From: Coprococcus phoceensis
Lineage (GTDB): Bacteria > Bacillota > Clostridia > Lachnospirales > Lachnospiraceae
Direction: 5' to 3'
Length of the DNA stretch: 64,000 nucleotides
Assembly (NCBI RefSeq): GCF_900104635.1
Contig: NZ_FNWC01000007.1
Location: 558,001-622,000, forward strand
Each line of letters opens with the position of its first letter. Within the stretch, counting starts at the first letter, position 1. The position numbers and the translations under genes were made by a program. Of this stretch, positions 28,925-37,987 are shown one piece after another. The notes below the pieces were generated by a model. That model did no database searches. It saw only the letters and a list, made by a program, of their open reading frames with translations, and had not been told where the DNA came from.

Positions 28925-30331
28925 ATGAAAGAGAAATTGGAAAAAGCGGGATCTTTTATGATCACACTTCTGTTGCTTTCGGTGGCAACGGTGATTGGCT
29001 GGACATTTCGCGTGCTACATTTTCCGGAGACAAACATTGTAATTGTCTACATTTTATCGGTAGTTTTGACAGCGCGGTTTACAAAAGGACATGTTTATGG
29101 GATTATGGCATCGCTCATTGCGACATGTGCATTTAATATATTTTTTACGTCGCCATATTTTACCTTGTTTGTGAGTAATCCAACCTATCTGATCACGTTT
29201 GCTGTTATGACGATTACATCTGTTGCAACAAGTACTTTGACGGCGAAGGTAAAACAGAAAGTGAGAGAAGCACAGGAAAAAGAGGTGTCCGCAAGGTCGT
29301 TGTACCATTTGACGAACCGTTTGACGAACGCGGAAAATCTGAACGAGACGATGGAAATAGCGACAAAAGCAATAGGAAAAGTAGTAGGTGTGGAAGTTTC
29401 CTGTATCTGTTTTGACGAGGAATTGGAGGAAAAAGAAGAAAGAAAAAATCCGGCGTTCGAAGAATGGCAGATATGTGGAAAGAAATCCATATTAGGAGTT
29501 GTACGGATTCCGAAAGAGAATTCGGAGACATTGAGTGAATCTGAAAAAAAGATACTGCGTTCGATGATTGAGAGTACAGCGTTTGCAATGGACAGATTTC
29601 GAAGCGAGGCGGAGCGAATCAAGGTGGGAGAAGAGATTGCGCAAGAACGTTACAGAGGGAACCTGCTAAGAGCAATTTCCCACGATCTTAGAACACCGCT
29701 TTCTGGTATTATGGGGACAAGTGAGATATTGATGGGAATGACAGAAAAACAGGATGAGCGGTATATGCTTGCAGAAAATATTTATAAAGATGCGGCGTGG
29801 CTGCATGCACTTGTGGAAAATATATTGAATCTGACACGTATGCAGGATGGAAAGCTAGTATTGAAAAAACAGATGGAAGCGGTGGAGGAAGTGATTGAGA
29901 TGGCGGTAAAGGTCATTGGCAAGAGGGCTCCGGAACGCGATATTTTGATAGATATTCCCGAAGAGATGTTGTTGGTACCGATGGATGCAAGGCTGATCGG
30001 GCAAGTGCTGGTCAATCTTTTGGATAATGCGGTGAAGCATACAAAAGTGGAAGAAGAGATTCGGTTGACTGTCTCAGTAGATGAAAAAGAAAAAAAAGCA
30101 GTGTTTTCAGTTGCTGACAAGGGCACGGGAATTGCAAAGGAAGATATTCCGAATGTTTTTAAGATGTTTTATACAACGAATCGAAGGGGCGCAGATACAA
30201 GCAGAGGTATAGGGCTTGGGCTTGCAATCTGTGAGTCGATCATAACTGCACATGGCGGTGAGATCTGTGTGCAAAGCAGAAAAGATACAAAAGGGGCAGA
30301 ATTTATATTTACACTGCCGATGGGGGAATAA
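28925..30331 (+). CDS. KdpD-like sensor histidine kinase (DUF4118 type, no KdpD N-terminal domain)
   Basis: Sensor kinase of 468 residues matching the C-terminal half of KdpD. The DUF4118 membrane module comes first (residues ~10-100: FRVLHFPETNIVIVYILS, FNIFFTSPYFTLFV). A degenerate GAF-like region follows (~130-225), then HisKA with LLRAISHDLRTPLSG (phospho-His near 250) and HATPase with VLVNLLDNAVKH, DKGTGI and GLGLAICES. It lacks the cytoplasmic KdpD ATP-binding/USP domains. A response regulator follows with a 4-nt gap, and the kdp operon lies behind the next terminator. It is probably the K+ or ionic-strength sensor acting on that regulator. Confidence 0.9.
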   Translation: MKEKLEKAGSFMITLLLLSVATVIGWTFRVLHFPETNIVIVYILSVVLTARFTKGHVYGIMASLIATCAFNIFFTSPYFTLFVSNPTYLITFAVMTITSVATSTLTAKVKQKVREAQEKEVSARSLYHLTNRLTNAENLNETMEIATKAIGKVVGVEVSCICFDEELEEKEERKNPAFEEWQICGKKSILGVVRIPKENSETLSESEKKILRSMIESTAFAMDRFRSEAERIKVGEEIAQERYRGNLLRAISHDLRTPLSGIMGTSEILMGMTEKQDERYMLAENIYKDAAWLHALVENILNLTRMQDGKLVLKKQMEAVEEVIEMAVKVIGKRAPERDILIDIPEEMLLVPMDARLIGQVLVNLLDNAVKHTKVEEEIRLTVSVDEKEKKAVFSVADKGTGIAKEDIPNVFKMFYTTNRRGADTSRGIGLGLAICESIITAHGGEICVQSRKDTKGAEFIFTLPMGE

Positions 30332-30335
30332 GAGC

Positions 30336-31034
30336 ATGATAACAAGAAGTGAAACAATTCTCATTGTGGAGGATGATGCACAGATCCGAAATTTTATAAG
30401 CTATGTGCTGCAGCAGGAAGGTTTTCCGCATTTGAGTGCAGGAACTGCTAAAAATGCACTATCTTTGCTTGTGACGAATCCGGTGGATCTGGTTCTTTTG
30501 GATTTGGGACTTCCGGATTGCGATGGGATGGATGTGATCAAAAAAATCAGAGAATGGTCGGAAATACCGATTATCGTCGTGTCGGCGAGGGATCAGGATC
30601 ATGAAAAAGCGGCGGCGCTGGATACGGGAGCAGACGATTATCTGACAAAACCGTTTTCTACCACTGAGCTGATGGCGCGTATCCGAGTGGCGCTTAGACA
30701 TTTGAAAAAGACAGGTACGGAAAGTGGGCAGGCAGTGCGCACGGTCGGAGGTCTGTCAATTGATCTGGAAAAACGACTTGTGTATTTAGATGGAGCAGAG
30801 ATTCATGTAACTCCGCTGGAATACAATTTACTTACGCTCTTTTTTAAAAATGCGGGAAAAGTTTTGACGTCGCAGTATATCATCAAAGAAATTTATGGAA
30901 TCAGCTATGGAACAGATACGCAGGCGCTGAGAGCGTTGATGGCGGGGCTTCGGAGAAAAATTGAGAAAAGTCCGGCAAAACCAAGATATATTTTGACCGA
31001 GATAGGAGTCGGTTATCGTCTGGTAAATGAATAG
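30336..31034 (+). CDS. kdpE: KdpE-like response regulator (OmpR/PhoB family)
   Basis: 232-residue response regulator. The receiver domain has the acidic pair VEDDAQ, the phospho-accepting Asp in LLDLGLPDCDGMD near residue 54, and the conserved Lys in YLTKPFSTTE. The OmpR-type winged helix at the C-terminus ends KPRYILTEIGVGYRLVNE. ATG 30336 lies 4 nt after the kinase gene. It closely resembles KdpE and a second KdpE-type regulator at 39525. A terminator and then four TCTCACA repeats directly precede the kdp operon, a plausible binding site for this regulator or its paralogue. The symbol is by similarity; which regulator acts on kdp is not settled. Confidence 0.87.
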   Translation: MITRSETILIVEDDAQIRNFISYVLQQEGFPHLSAGTAKNALSLLVTNPVDLVLLDLGLPDCDGMDVIKKIREWSEIPIIVVSARDQDHEKAAALDTGADDYLTKPFSTTELMARIRVALRHLKKTGTESGQAVRTVGGLSIDLEKRLVYLDGAEIHVTPLEYNLLTLFFKNAGKVLTSQYIIKEIYGISYGTDTQALRALMAGLRRKIEKSPAKPRYILTEIGVGYRLVNE

Positions 31035-31051
31035 AATAGTGCAGAATACAA

Positions 31052-31090
31052 ATACCGTTTTGGCATAAAAAGTCAAAACGGTATTTTTTT
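31052..31090 (+). terminator. Rho-independent terminator between the regulator gene and the kdp operon
   Basis: ATACCGTTTTG (31052-31062) pairs perfectly with CAAAACGGTAT (31074-31084), followed by a run of Ts to 31090. It isolates the kdp operon from the upstream two-component genes. Confidence 0.92.
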
Positions 31091-31155
31091 CTCACAGGAT
31101 TCTCACAGCATCACGCGGAACTCTCACACCCATCTCACAAAAAAGAGATTAATAT
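31090..31155 (+). promoter_or_regulatory. Candidate kdp operator-promoter: four TCTCACA repeats
   Basis: TCTCACA occurs at 31090-31096, 31101-31107, 31122-31128 and 31133-31139. The start-to-start distances are 11, 21 and 11 bp, giving two pairs of half-sites one helical turn apart, as bound by dimers of OmpR/PhoB-family regulators. A -10-like TAATAT follows at 31150-31155. No -35 consensus stands 17 nt before it; the repeats occupy that place, which fits a promoter that needs an activator. First start codon of the operon: 31197. Confidence 0.7.
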
Positions 31156-31196
31156 AAGCATGCAAAGAAAAAGAGAGCAATAAGGAGGTCTTTGTC

Positions 31197-31391
31197 ATGA
31201 TGAAAATAAAGAACAGTGATAAAGAAGAGATGCAGAGGCTTTGCAATTTTGTGAGGGAGAATCTGGAAGCCTTTGGAGCGTTTCCACAAAATAGTCGCTA
31301 CGTGTTTGATGAAAGCGACTGTAAAGATGTTATGAAACAAGGAGGAGAAAAAGATGATGGATCTTATTATGATTGGAATTTTACTTGGTAG
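31197..31391 (+). CDS. Small hypothetical protein at the head of the kdp operon
   Basis: 64-residue ORF with a strong Shine-Dalgarno (AGGAGG at 31183-31188, 8 nt before ATG 31197). The protein is soluble and charged: an N-terminal amphipathic helix (KEEMQRLCNFVRENLEAFGA), then a tail rich in Asp and aromatic residues ending YYDWNFTW. It overlaps the KdpF-like ORF by 38 nt in another frame, so the two may be translationally coupled. I do not recognise a family. As the first gene after the KdpE-type operator it may be a regulator or assembly factor of the pump, or a leader peptide that tunes translation of what follows. Confidence 0.55.
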   Translation: MMKIKNSDKEEMQRLCNFVRENLEAFGAFPQNSRYVFDESDCKDVMKQGGEKDDGSYYDWNFTW

Positions 31392-31473
31392 TTTCGGATT
31401 GATCAAACTATTCGCTGATTTTTGCGAATCACAGATAGAGCCGAAAAAGAATGAAACGAATAGAGAGAGGTAA
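31354..31473 (+). CDS. kdpF: KdpF-like small membrane peptide
   Basis: 39-residue peptide with one membrane helix (MIGILLGSFGLIKLFADFC), then a hydrophilic tail rich in Glu, Lys and Asn. AAGGAGGA at 31339-31346 is a strong ribosome-binding site 7 nt before ATG 31354. KdpF stabilises the KdpABC potassium pump and lies directly before kdpA in most operons. This peptide has the right size, topology and position, with its stop 5 nt before kdpA. Its sequence resembles KdpF only loosely, so the symbol rests on context. Confidence 0.65.
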   Translation: MMDLIMIGILLGSFGLIKLFADFCESQIEPKKNETNRER

Positions 31474-31478
31474 GAGAC

Positions 31479-33206
31479 ATGTTACAAATTATAGCTACAC
31501 TGGCAATTTTTCTGATACTTGTCATTCCAATGGGAAAATATATGTACCACATTGCCACATATCAAAAAACATTTGCAGATAAGGTATTTAATCCGATTGA
31601 TCATTTTATTTATAAAATCTGCGGTATCAAAGACGAGGAGATGGGCTGGAAAAAATATGCGCTCACCTTGGTGATGGTCAATGCAGTGATGGTGTTTGTC
31701 GGATATCTGATTTTAAGAATTCAGAATGTATTGTTTTTAAATCCTAACGGGATTGAAGGAATGGACGCAAGCCTTTCATTCAATACAATCATAAGCTTTA
31801 TGACAAATACGAATTTACAGCACTATGCAGGAGAAAGTGGTCTTTCTTATGCGAGTCAGATGTGTGTCATCATCTTTATGATGTTCACTTCCGCAGCAAG
31901 CGGATACGCAGCATGTATGGCATTTTGCAGAGGACTTTCCGGAAGAAAAATGGGAAATTTTTATAAAGACATGGTGAGAATCATAACAAGAATTTTGATT
32001 CCGGTATCACTGATCTTGGGATTGGTGTTAGTCAGCCAGGGAGTTCCACAGACACTGATGGGAAATGTGACAGTAAACACCATCGAAGGAAAGTTTCAGG
32101 ATTTGGCAATGGGACCTGTGGCAGCGCTGGAATCCATCAAACATCTGGGAACAAACGGTGGGGGATTCTTTGGTGCAAACTCAACGACGCCTTTTGAAAA
32201 TCCGACAATCATTTCGAATATGGTAGAATTGATTTCTATGATGATTCTTCCGGGAGCATGTGTTGTCACATTTGGACATATGCTGCATGACAGAAAAAAA
32301 GAGAAAAAAGAGATGCAGGCAGTAATGCCGACAAAAAAACGGATTCTGATGGGAAGACAAGGAGCGGTAATCTTTGGAGCAATGGCAATTCTTTTTGCAG
32401 TAGGACTCACACTTTGCTACCATTCGGAGATGGCAGGAAACCCTGTGATCAGTGACATGGGAGTAGATCAGACTGCCGGAAATATGGAAGGAAAAGAAGT
32501 TCGGTTTGGAGTGGCACAATCTTCGTTATTCACGACCGTTACGACTTCATTTACGACAGGAACTGTAAACAATATGCATGACTCACTAACACCGCTTGGA
32601 GGACTGGTACCGTTGCTGCATATGATGCTCAACTGTGTGTTTGGAGGAAAAGGTGTCGGTCTGATGAATATGGTTGTGTATGTCATCCTTGCAGTGTTCA
32701 TCTGCGGATTGATGGTAGGGCGTACACCGGAATATTTGAATAAAAAAATTGAAGGAAAAGAAATGAAACTGGTTGCGATTGTCATCTTGATTCATCCGCT
32801 TTTGGTTTTAGGATTTTCAGCATTGGCTGTGTCTGTCACAGGAGGCACAGATGGAATTACGAATCCGGGATTCCATGGATTTACGCAGGTGTTGTATGAA
32901 TATGCTTCTTCGGCGGCAAACAATGGTTCAGGATTCGAAGGTTTGGCTGACAACAGCACATTCTGGAATGTGACGACCGGACTTGCGATGTTCTTCGGAC
33001 GCTATATTGCGATTATCGCACAGCTTGCGATTGCAGGTTCACTTCTTGCAAAGAAGAAAGTGAATGAGACAATCGGAACATTACGAACAGATAATGTGAC
33101 ATTTATGATTATCCTTGTATTTATCGTCTACATTTTTGCAGCTTTGACATTCTTCCCGGCACTTGCATTGGGACCGATTGCAGAGCATCTGTCAATGTGG
33201 ATGTGA
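31479..33206 (+). CDS. kdpA: Potassium-transporting ATPase, K+-binding subunit KdpA
   Basis: Channel-like subunit of the high-affinity K+ pump KdpFABC, 575 residues with ten membrane helices. The four selectivity-filter repeats are visible as FMTNTNLQHYAGE near residue 110, GTNGGGFFGANSTTPFENP near 227, FTTGTVNNMHDS near 360 and AANNGSGFEG near 485. It binds K+ in the membrane and passes it to KdpB. Next in order are kdpB (27 nt on) and kdpC. Expression should depend on the operator upstream. The length and motifs indicate a functional subunit. Confidence 0.98.
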   Translation: MLQIIATLAIFLILVIPMGKYMYHIATYQKTFADKVFNPIDHFIYKICGIKDEEMGWKKYALTLVMVNAVMVFVGYLILRIQNVLFLNPNGIEGMDASLSFNTIISFMTNTNLQHYAGESGLSYASQMCVIIFMMFTSAASGYAACMAFCRGLSGRKMGNFYKDMVRIITRILIPVSLILGLVLVSQGVPQTLMGNVTVNTIEGKFQDLAMGPVAALESIKHLGTNGGGFFGANSTTPFENPTIISNMVELISMMILPGACVVTFGHMLHDRKKEKKEMQAVMPTKKRILMGRQGAVIFGAMAILFAVGLTLCYHSEMAGNPVISDMGVDQTAGNMEGKEVRFGVAQSSLFTTVTTSFTTGTVNNMHDSLTPLGGLVPLLHMMLNCVFGGKGVGLMNMVVYVILAVFICGLMVGRTPEYLNKKIEGKEMKLVAIVILIHPLLVLGFSALAVSVTGGTDGITNPGFHGFTQVLYEYASSAANNGSGFEGLADNSTFWNVTTGLAMFFGRYIAIIAQLAIAGSLLAKKKVNETIGTLRTDNVTFMIILVFIVYIFAALTFFPALALGPIAEHLSMWM

Positions 33207-33233
33207 TAAAGCAAAGAAAAGGAGATTAGGGAC

Positions 33234-35288
33234 ATGGCTAAAAAGGAAAAGACGAAATTTATTACACCGGATATTATGAAATCTTCTATTATAGGAGCAT
33301 TTCAAAAATTGGATCCGAGATATATGATAAAAAATCCGGTAATGTTTGTCGTAGAATTAGGATTTTTCATTACATTGGTGCTTACGATTTTTCCGACTTT
33401 ATTCGGTGAAGGAGGAGAAAATCGAATTTATAATGGTATTGTGACAGTTGTTTTGTTTATCACGGTGTTGTTTGCAAACTTTGCGGAATCTGTGGCAGAG
33501 GGACGTGGAAAAGCACAGGCAGCAACTTTGAAGAAGACGAAAAAGGATACAAAGGCAAGAGTGATCCGCCAAAATGGTGAAGAAGAAATGATCTTTGCAT
33601 CAGAGCTTCGAAAAGGTGATATCGTATTGGTGAAAATGGGGGAAGTCATCCCAAATGATGGTGAAGTCATCGAAGGAATCGCATCAGTAGATGAATCCGC
33701 AATCACAGGAGAGTCTGCACCGGTAACCCGTGAATCGGGCGGAGATTTCTCTTCCGTGACAGGAGGAACAACAGTTGTATCTGACTGGTTAAAGATTCGA
33801 ATTGTGGCAGAACCTGGGGAATCATTTTTGGATAAGATGATCTCTCTTGTAGAGGGGGCGTCCAGACAGAAGACACCAAATGAGATCGCGCTGAATACAC
33901 TTTTGATCGTGTTGACAGTAATTTTTATGATCGTGGTTATCACGCTGTATCCATTTGCAAATTATTTGGGCGTAGAGATTCCGATATCATGGTCGATTGC
34001 GCTGATGGTTTGCCTGATTCCGACGACGATCGGAGGACTTCTCTCTGCGATTGGTATTGCAGGTATGGATCGTGTTACTCGCTTCAATGTTATTGCAATG
34101 TCCGGAAAAGCGGTGGAGGCTTGTGGCGACGTCGACACAATGATTTTGGATAAGACAGGAACCATCACATACGGAAACCGTCTGGCAGCAGAGTTTTATC
34201 CGGTTGAGGGTGTTGAAAAAGAAGAATTGATTCAGTATAGTGTACTTTCTTCGTTACTTGATGAGACTCCGGAAGGAAAATCTACGGTAGATCTTGGAAG
34301 ACAGATGGGATGTGACACGGAAGCATTTCATACAGAGGGCATGAATTTTGTGGAATTTACAGCACAGACAAAGATGAGCGGTGTGGATTGCAAAGACGGA
34401 ACGATTGTAAGAAAAGGCGCTTCAGATGCGATCAAGACATTTGTAAAGGAAAAAGGTGGAAACATTCCGAAAGATTTGGAAGAGATTGTAGCGGAGGTAT
34501 CTAATCTCGGAGGAACACCGCTGGTTGTATGTGTCAATGAGAAAATTTATGGTGTCATTTATCTGAAAGATACAGTGAAATCAGGCTTGGTAGAGCGTTT
34601 TGAGAGGCTTCGCGAGATTGGAATCAAAACAATTATGTGTACCGGAGATAATCCACTCACAGCTGCGACAATCGCAAAGGAAGCAGGAGTAGATGGATTT
34701 ATCGCAGAATGTCGTCCGGAAGATAAAATCGAGGCGATTAAGAAGGAACAGGCAGAAGGAAAATTGGTTGCGATGACAGGTGATGGAACAAATGACGCGC
34801 CGGCGCTTGCGCAGGCGGATGTCGGACTTGCGATGAATTCCGGCACACAGGCTGCAAAAGAAGCGGCCAATATGGTGGATCTGGATTCTGATCCGACAAA
34901 AATTTTGGAAGTGGTAGAGATTGGAAAACAGCTATTGATTACAAGAGGTTCTCTTACGACATTCAGTATTGCGAATGATATTGCAAAATACTTTGCAATC
35001 ATCCCGGCAATGTTTACACTGGTACTTCCACAGATGCAGATTTTAAATATCATGCATTTGGCAACACCGGCAAGTGCAATCCTTTCAGCGTTGATCTTCA
35101 ATGCCATTATTATTCCAGCGTTGATTCCGATTGCTATGAAAGGTGTTAAATATAAACCGATGAAAGCAGAAAGACTTCTTTTGAAAAATATGAGTATCTA
35201 TGGACTTGGCGGAATTATTGTACCGTTTGTCGGCATCAAATTGATTGACCTGATCGTTGCTCCGCTGCTTAGTATGATCGGAATGTAA
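33234..35288 (+). CDS. kdpB: Potassium-transporting ATPase, ATP-binding subunit KdpB
   Basis: P-type ATPase subunit of KdpFABC, 684 residues. The phosphorylation site DKTGTITYG (Asp near residue 306), the actuator motif TGESAPV near 162, and the hinge [18 protein letters not shown] near 515 are intact. It hydrolyses ATP to power K+ movement through KdpA. The membrane part includes [18 protein letters not shown] just before the P-domain, as in all KdpB. It lies between kdpA and kdpC, 27 and 13 nt apart. No abnormal feature is seen. Confidence 0.98.
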   Translation: MAKKEKTKFITPDIMKSSIIGAFQKLDPRYMIKNPVMFVVELGFFITLVLTIFPTLFGEGGENRIYNGIVTVVLFITVLFANFAESVAEGRGKAQAATLKKTKKDTKARVIRQNGEEEMIFASELRKGDIVLVKMGEVIPNDGEVIEGIASVDESAITGESAPVTRESGGDFSSVTGGTTVVSDWLKIRIVAEPGESFLDKMISLVEGASRQKTPNEIALNTLLIVLTVIFMIVVITLYPFANYLGVEIPISWSIALMVCLIPTTIGGLLSAIGIAGMDRVTRFNVIAMSGKAVEACGDVDTMILDKTGTITYGNRLAAEFYPVEGVEKEELIQYSVLSSLLDETPEGKSTVDLGRQMGCDTEAFHTEGMNFVEFTAQTKMSGVDCKDGTIVRKGASDAIKTFVKEKGGNIPKDLEEIVAEVSNLGGTPLVVCVNEKIYGVIYLKDTVKSGLVERFERLREIGIKTIMCTGDNPLTAATIAKEAGVDGFIAECRPEDKIEAIKKEQAEGKLVAMTGDGTNDAPALAQADVGLAMNSGTQAAKEAANMVDLDSDPTKILEVVEIGKQLLITRGSLTTFSIANDIAKYFAIIPAMFTLVLPQMQILNIMHLATPASAILSALIFNAIIIPALIPIAMKGVKYKPMKAERLLLKNMSIYGLGGIIVPFVGIKLIDLIVAPLLSMIGM

Positions 35289-35301
35289 GGAGGAAAATTC
35301 T

Positions 35302-35946
35302 ATGAAGAAACTTGGAAAAATGTTAAGGAAATCCATTGTGTTTTGTTTTGTGATGATTGTGATCTGTGCATTTATCTATCCGTTTGCATTGACAGGAATT
35401 AGTCAGCTTACAATGAAAAACAAAGCCAACGGGAATCTGATCGATAAAAACGGCGAACCTACTTCAAATGCAGAAGAGGCGGTCGGCTCTGAATTGATTG
35501 GACAGGATTTTACAGAAGACTATTTCTTTCATGGAAGAGTATCTGCTGTAAACTATAATACATATACAGAAGAGCAAAAAGAAAATGGAGAGTACAGTGG
35601 AGTTACATCAGGAGGCTCTAATTATGGAAATTCGAATCCGGAGCTGGAAAAACGAATGGAGAAGGATTTGGAAACATTTTTAAAAGAGCATCCGGATGTG
35701 AAGAAAGAAGATATTCCGGCTGACTTACTTACAGCTTCCGGTTCCGGACTGGATCCACATATCAGCCCGAAAGCAGCGGAAGTTCAAATTGAAACAGTTG
35801 CAAAAAATTCTGGATTATCAGAAGAAAAAGTCAAAGAAATCGTAAAAAGTCATACAGAAGAAAAATTCCTTGGAATTTTCGGGGAAGAAAAAGTAAATGT
35901 ACTGAAATGTAATCTGGATATTGCAGCAGCGATGGGGATCATATAG
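35302..35946 (+). CDS. kdpC: Potassium-transporting ATPase subunit KdpC
   Basis: KdpC, 214 residues, with one N-terminal membrane helix (IVFCFVMIVICAFIYPFALTGI) and an extracytoplasmic domain that raises ATP affinity of the pump. Conserved blocks are GSELIGQDF, YFFHGRVSAVNYN, SGGSNYGNSNPEL and ASGSGLDPHISPKAAEVQ. The stop codon is immediately followed by the start of the KdpD-like sensor gene, so translation is coupled. RBS AAGGAGG sits before ATG 35302. Length is within the normal range. Confidence 0.97.
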   Translation: MKKLGKMLRKSIVFCFVMIVICAFIYPFALTGISQLTMKNKANGNLIDKNGEPTSNAEEAVGSELIGQDFTEDYFFHGRVSAVNYNTYTEEQKENGEYSGVTSGGSNYGNSNPELEKRMEKDLETFLKEHPDVKKEDIPADLLTASGSGLDPHISPKAAEVQIETVAKNSGLSEEKVKEIVKSHTEEKFLGIFGEEKVNVLKCNLDIAAAMGII

Positions 35947-37941
35947 ATGGAAGAGATGCGACCAAATTCAGAACAGCTTCTAAGAAGGCTGAAATATGAA
36001 GAAGAACAAAAACAGACGACACGTGGGAAATTAAAGATATTTTTGGGCTATGCAGCCGGCTCCGGAAAGACTTACACTATGCTGGAGGCGGCGCATGAGG
36101 CAAAAAAGCATGGAATTGATGTCGTTGCCGGTTATATTGAGCCGCATGACAGACCGGATACCTTGAAGCTGACGGAAGGACTGGAGATGATACCGCCGCT
36201 TTGGATTGAATATAAGGGAGTGAAATTCCGGGAATTTGATCTGGAGCAGGCGTTGAAACGAAAGCCGAAACTGATTCTGGTAGATGAGCTTGCGCATACC
36301 AATGTTGCCGGATGCAGAAACCATAAGCGATATCAGGATGTAAAAGAATTACTGAGAGCTGGAATTGATGTGTATACAACCATCAATATCCAGCATTTAG
36401 AGAGTTTGAACGATCTTGTAGGGACGATCACGCATATCGAGGTGCGGGAGAGAGTCCCTGATCGCATTTTTGACCATGCCGATCAGGTGGAAGTGATCGA
36501 TATTGAGCCGGAAGATTTGATCAAGCGTATGCAGGAAGGGAAAATTTATCAAAAGCAGCAGGCGCAGAGGGCGCTGGATCATTTTTTCCGAAGAGAAAAA
36601 CTTGCGGCACTGCGTGAGATTACACTGCGAAGGACAGCGGATCGTGTGAACCGTATTGCGGAAGAAGAACGAAATATTATGGGAGATATGGAATACCATA
36701 CCGGAGAACATGTGCTCGTATGTATCTCGGCTGCCGAATCCAGCCCAAAGGTAATTCGATCTGCTGCGCGGCTTGCATATGCTTTTCATGCAAAGTTTAC
36801 AGGAATCTATGTAGAGACTCCGGAAATGCAGGAAGCAGGAGAAAAGACAAAACAGAGCCTTCAAAATCACATGGAACTTGCGCGTTCGCTCGGAGCGAAG
36901 ATTGTGACGGTATTTGGTTCAGATATCGGTTTTCAGATTGCGGAGTATGCAGTTGTCGGAAATGTGTCAAAAGTGGTTCTTGGCAGAACAAATCACAACC
37001 GTTTTATTCAAAAACCAAGACCGGAACTTTTGGAGAAGCTTAACAACCGGGCACCGAATATCGATGTCTATGTAATCCCGGACATCAAGCAGAAAAAGAT
37101 ACGCACAAGGATGAATATCAGATCGGAGAGATGGGAGAAAAAGTGGAAACGAATTTTTTGGGGATTTGCTGCAATTACGGTTGTAATGATTTTGACTACG
37201 ATGGTTGCCTTTGTCCTACAAAAATGGAATCTTCCGGAATCCAACATTATTATGGTGTACATTCTGGGGGTATTGTTGTCATCTTATATCTCTGACAATA
37301 AATTGTTTGCGGTGTATTCTTCCATGTTCAGTGTGCTGGCGTTTAATTTTTTCTTTACGGAGCCGTATTTGTCCTTAAAAGCTTATGACAAGGGGTATCC
37401 GACTACATTTCTGATGCTCTTTATTGTGGGGCTGTTTACAGCTGTTCAGACAAGAAAACTGAAATTGCAAAACAGGGAGAGCGTAAAAAAGGCGTACCGT
37501 ACAGAGATTTTGCTGGAAAACAGTCAGAAGCTTCGACGTTGTAAATCAGAGCTGGAAGTGTGGAACCAAGTGGCAGGACAGGTTGGAAAATTGCTGAATT
37601 TATCTTTGATCATTTATCCGGTAAATGAAAAAGGACTCTTAAATGATGCGCTTGTATTTCCGAAAAAAGGCGTGACGAAGGAGCAGCTGGAGTTCCTTTT
37701 GGATTCTCAGGAGCGTGCAGTGGCGCAGTGGTCAGCTGCAAATCATCACCGCGCGGGAACATGTACGCATACACTCCCGACTGCAAAGGCGATGTATATC
37801 CCGATTCAGAACGAAAAAGAAGTGAAAGGAATTCTTGGAATCTATTTGGAAGAACGCCGAAAATTGCAGGAATTTGAATATGGGCTGTTGATTGCGATGT
37901 TAAATGAGACCGGAGTAAAACTTCAAGACACATTTCACTGA
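35947..37941 (+). CDS. kdpD: KdpD N-terminal sensor protein without a kinase domain
   Basis: 664-residue protein corresponding to KdpD minus its histidine kinase. It has the KdpD ATP-binding domain with Walker A GYAAGSGKTYTM near residue 36 and LVDELAHTN near 115. A universal-stress-protein-like domain runs from about 255 to 370 (HVLVCISAAESSPKVIRSAARL). The DUF4118 helices (~400-490, LPESNIIMVYILGVLL) and a GAF-like domain follow to the C-terminus. No HisKA or HATPase motifs are present, and the gene stops cleanly at 37941. The next gene supplies a kinase with its own DUF4118 and GAF. ATG 35947 abuts the kdpC stop. It probably gates or tunes the kinase by sensing K+, ATP or c-di-AMP. Confidence 0.88.
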   Translation: MEEMRPNSEQLLRRLKYEEEQKQTTRGKLKIFLGYAAGSGKTYTMLEAAHEAKKHGIDVVAGYIEPHDRPDTLKLTEGLEMIPPLWIEYKGVKFREFDLEQALKRKPKLILVDELAHTNVAGCRNHKRYQDVKELLRAGIDVYTTINIQHLESLNDLVGTITHIEVRERVPDRIFDHADQVEVIDIEPEDLIKRMQEGKIYQKQQAQRALDHFFRREKLAALREITLRRTADRVNRIAEEERNIMGDMEYHTGEHVLVCISAAESSPKVIRSAARLAYAFHAKFTGIYVETPEMQEAGEKTKQSLQNHMELARSLGAKIVTVFGSDIGFQIAEYAVVGNVSKVVLGRTNHNRFIQKPRPELLEKLNNRAPNIDVYVIPDIKQKKIRTRMNIRSERWEKKWKRIFWGFAAITVVMILTTMVAFVLQKWNLPESNIIMVYILGVLLSSYISDNKLFAVYSSMFSVLAFNFFFTEPYLSLKAYDKGYPTTFLMLFIVGLFTAVQTRKLKLQNRESVKKAYRTEILLENSQKLRRCKSELEVWNQVAGQVGKLLNLSLIIYPVNEKGLLNDALVFPKKGVTKEQLEFLLDSQERAVAQWSAANHHRAGTCTHTLPTAKAMYIPIQNEKEVKGILGIYLEERRKLQEFEYGLLIAMLNETGVKLQDTFH

Positions 37942-37987
37942 TAGTATGGTATAATGGGTATAAATTACAATCTGATAGGAGAGGTGT

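Noticed and set aside
34559..35107. 182-codon minus-strand frame opposite kdpB
   Set aside because: Antisense shadow; hydrophobic composition reflects the KdpB membrane helices read backwards.
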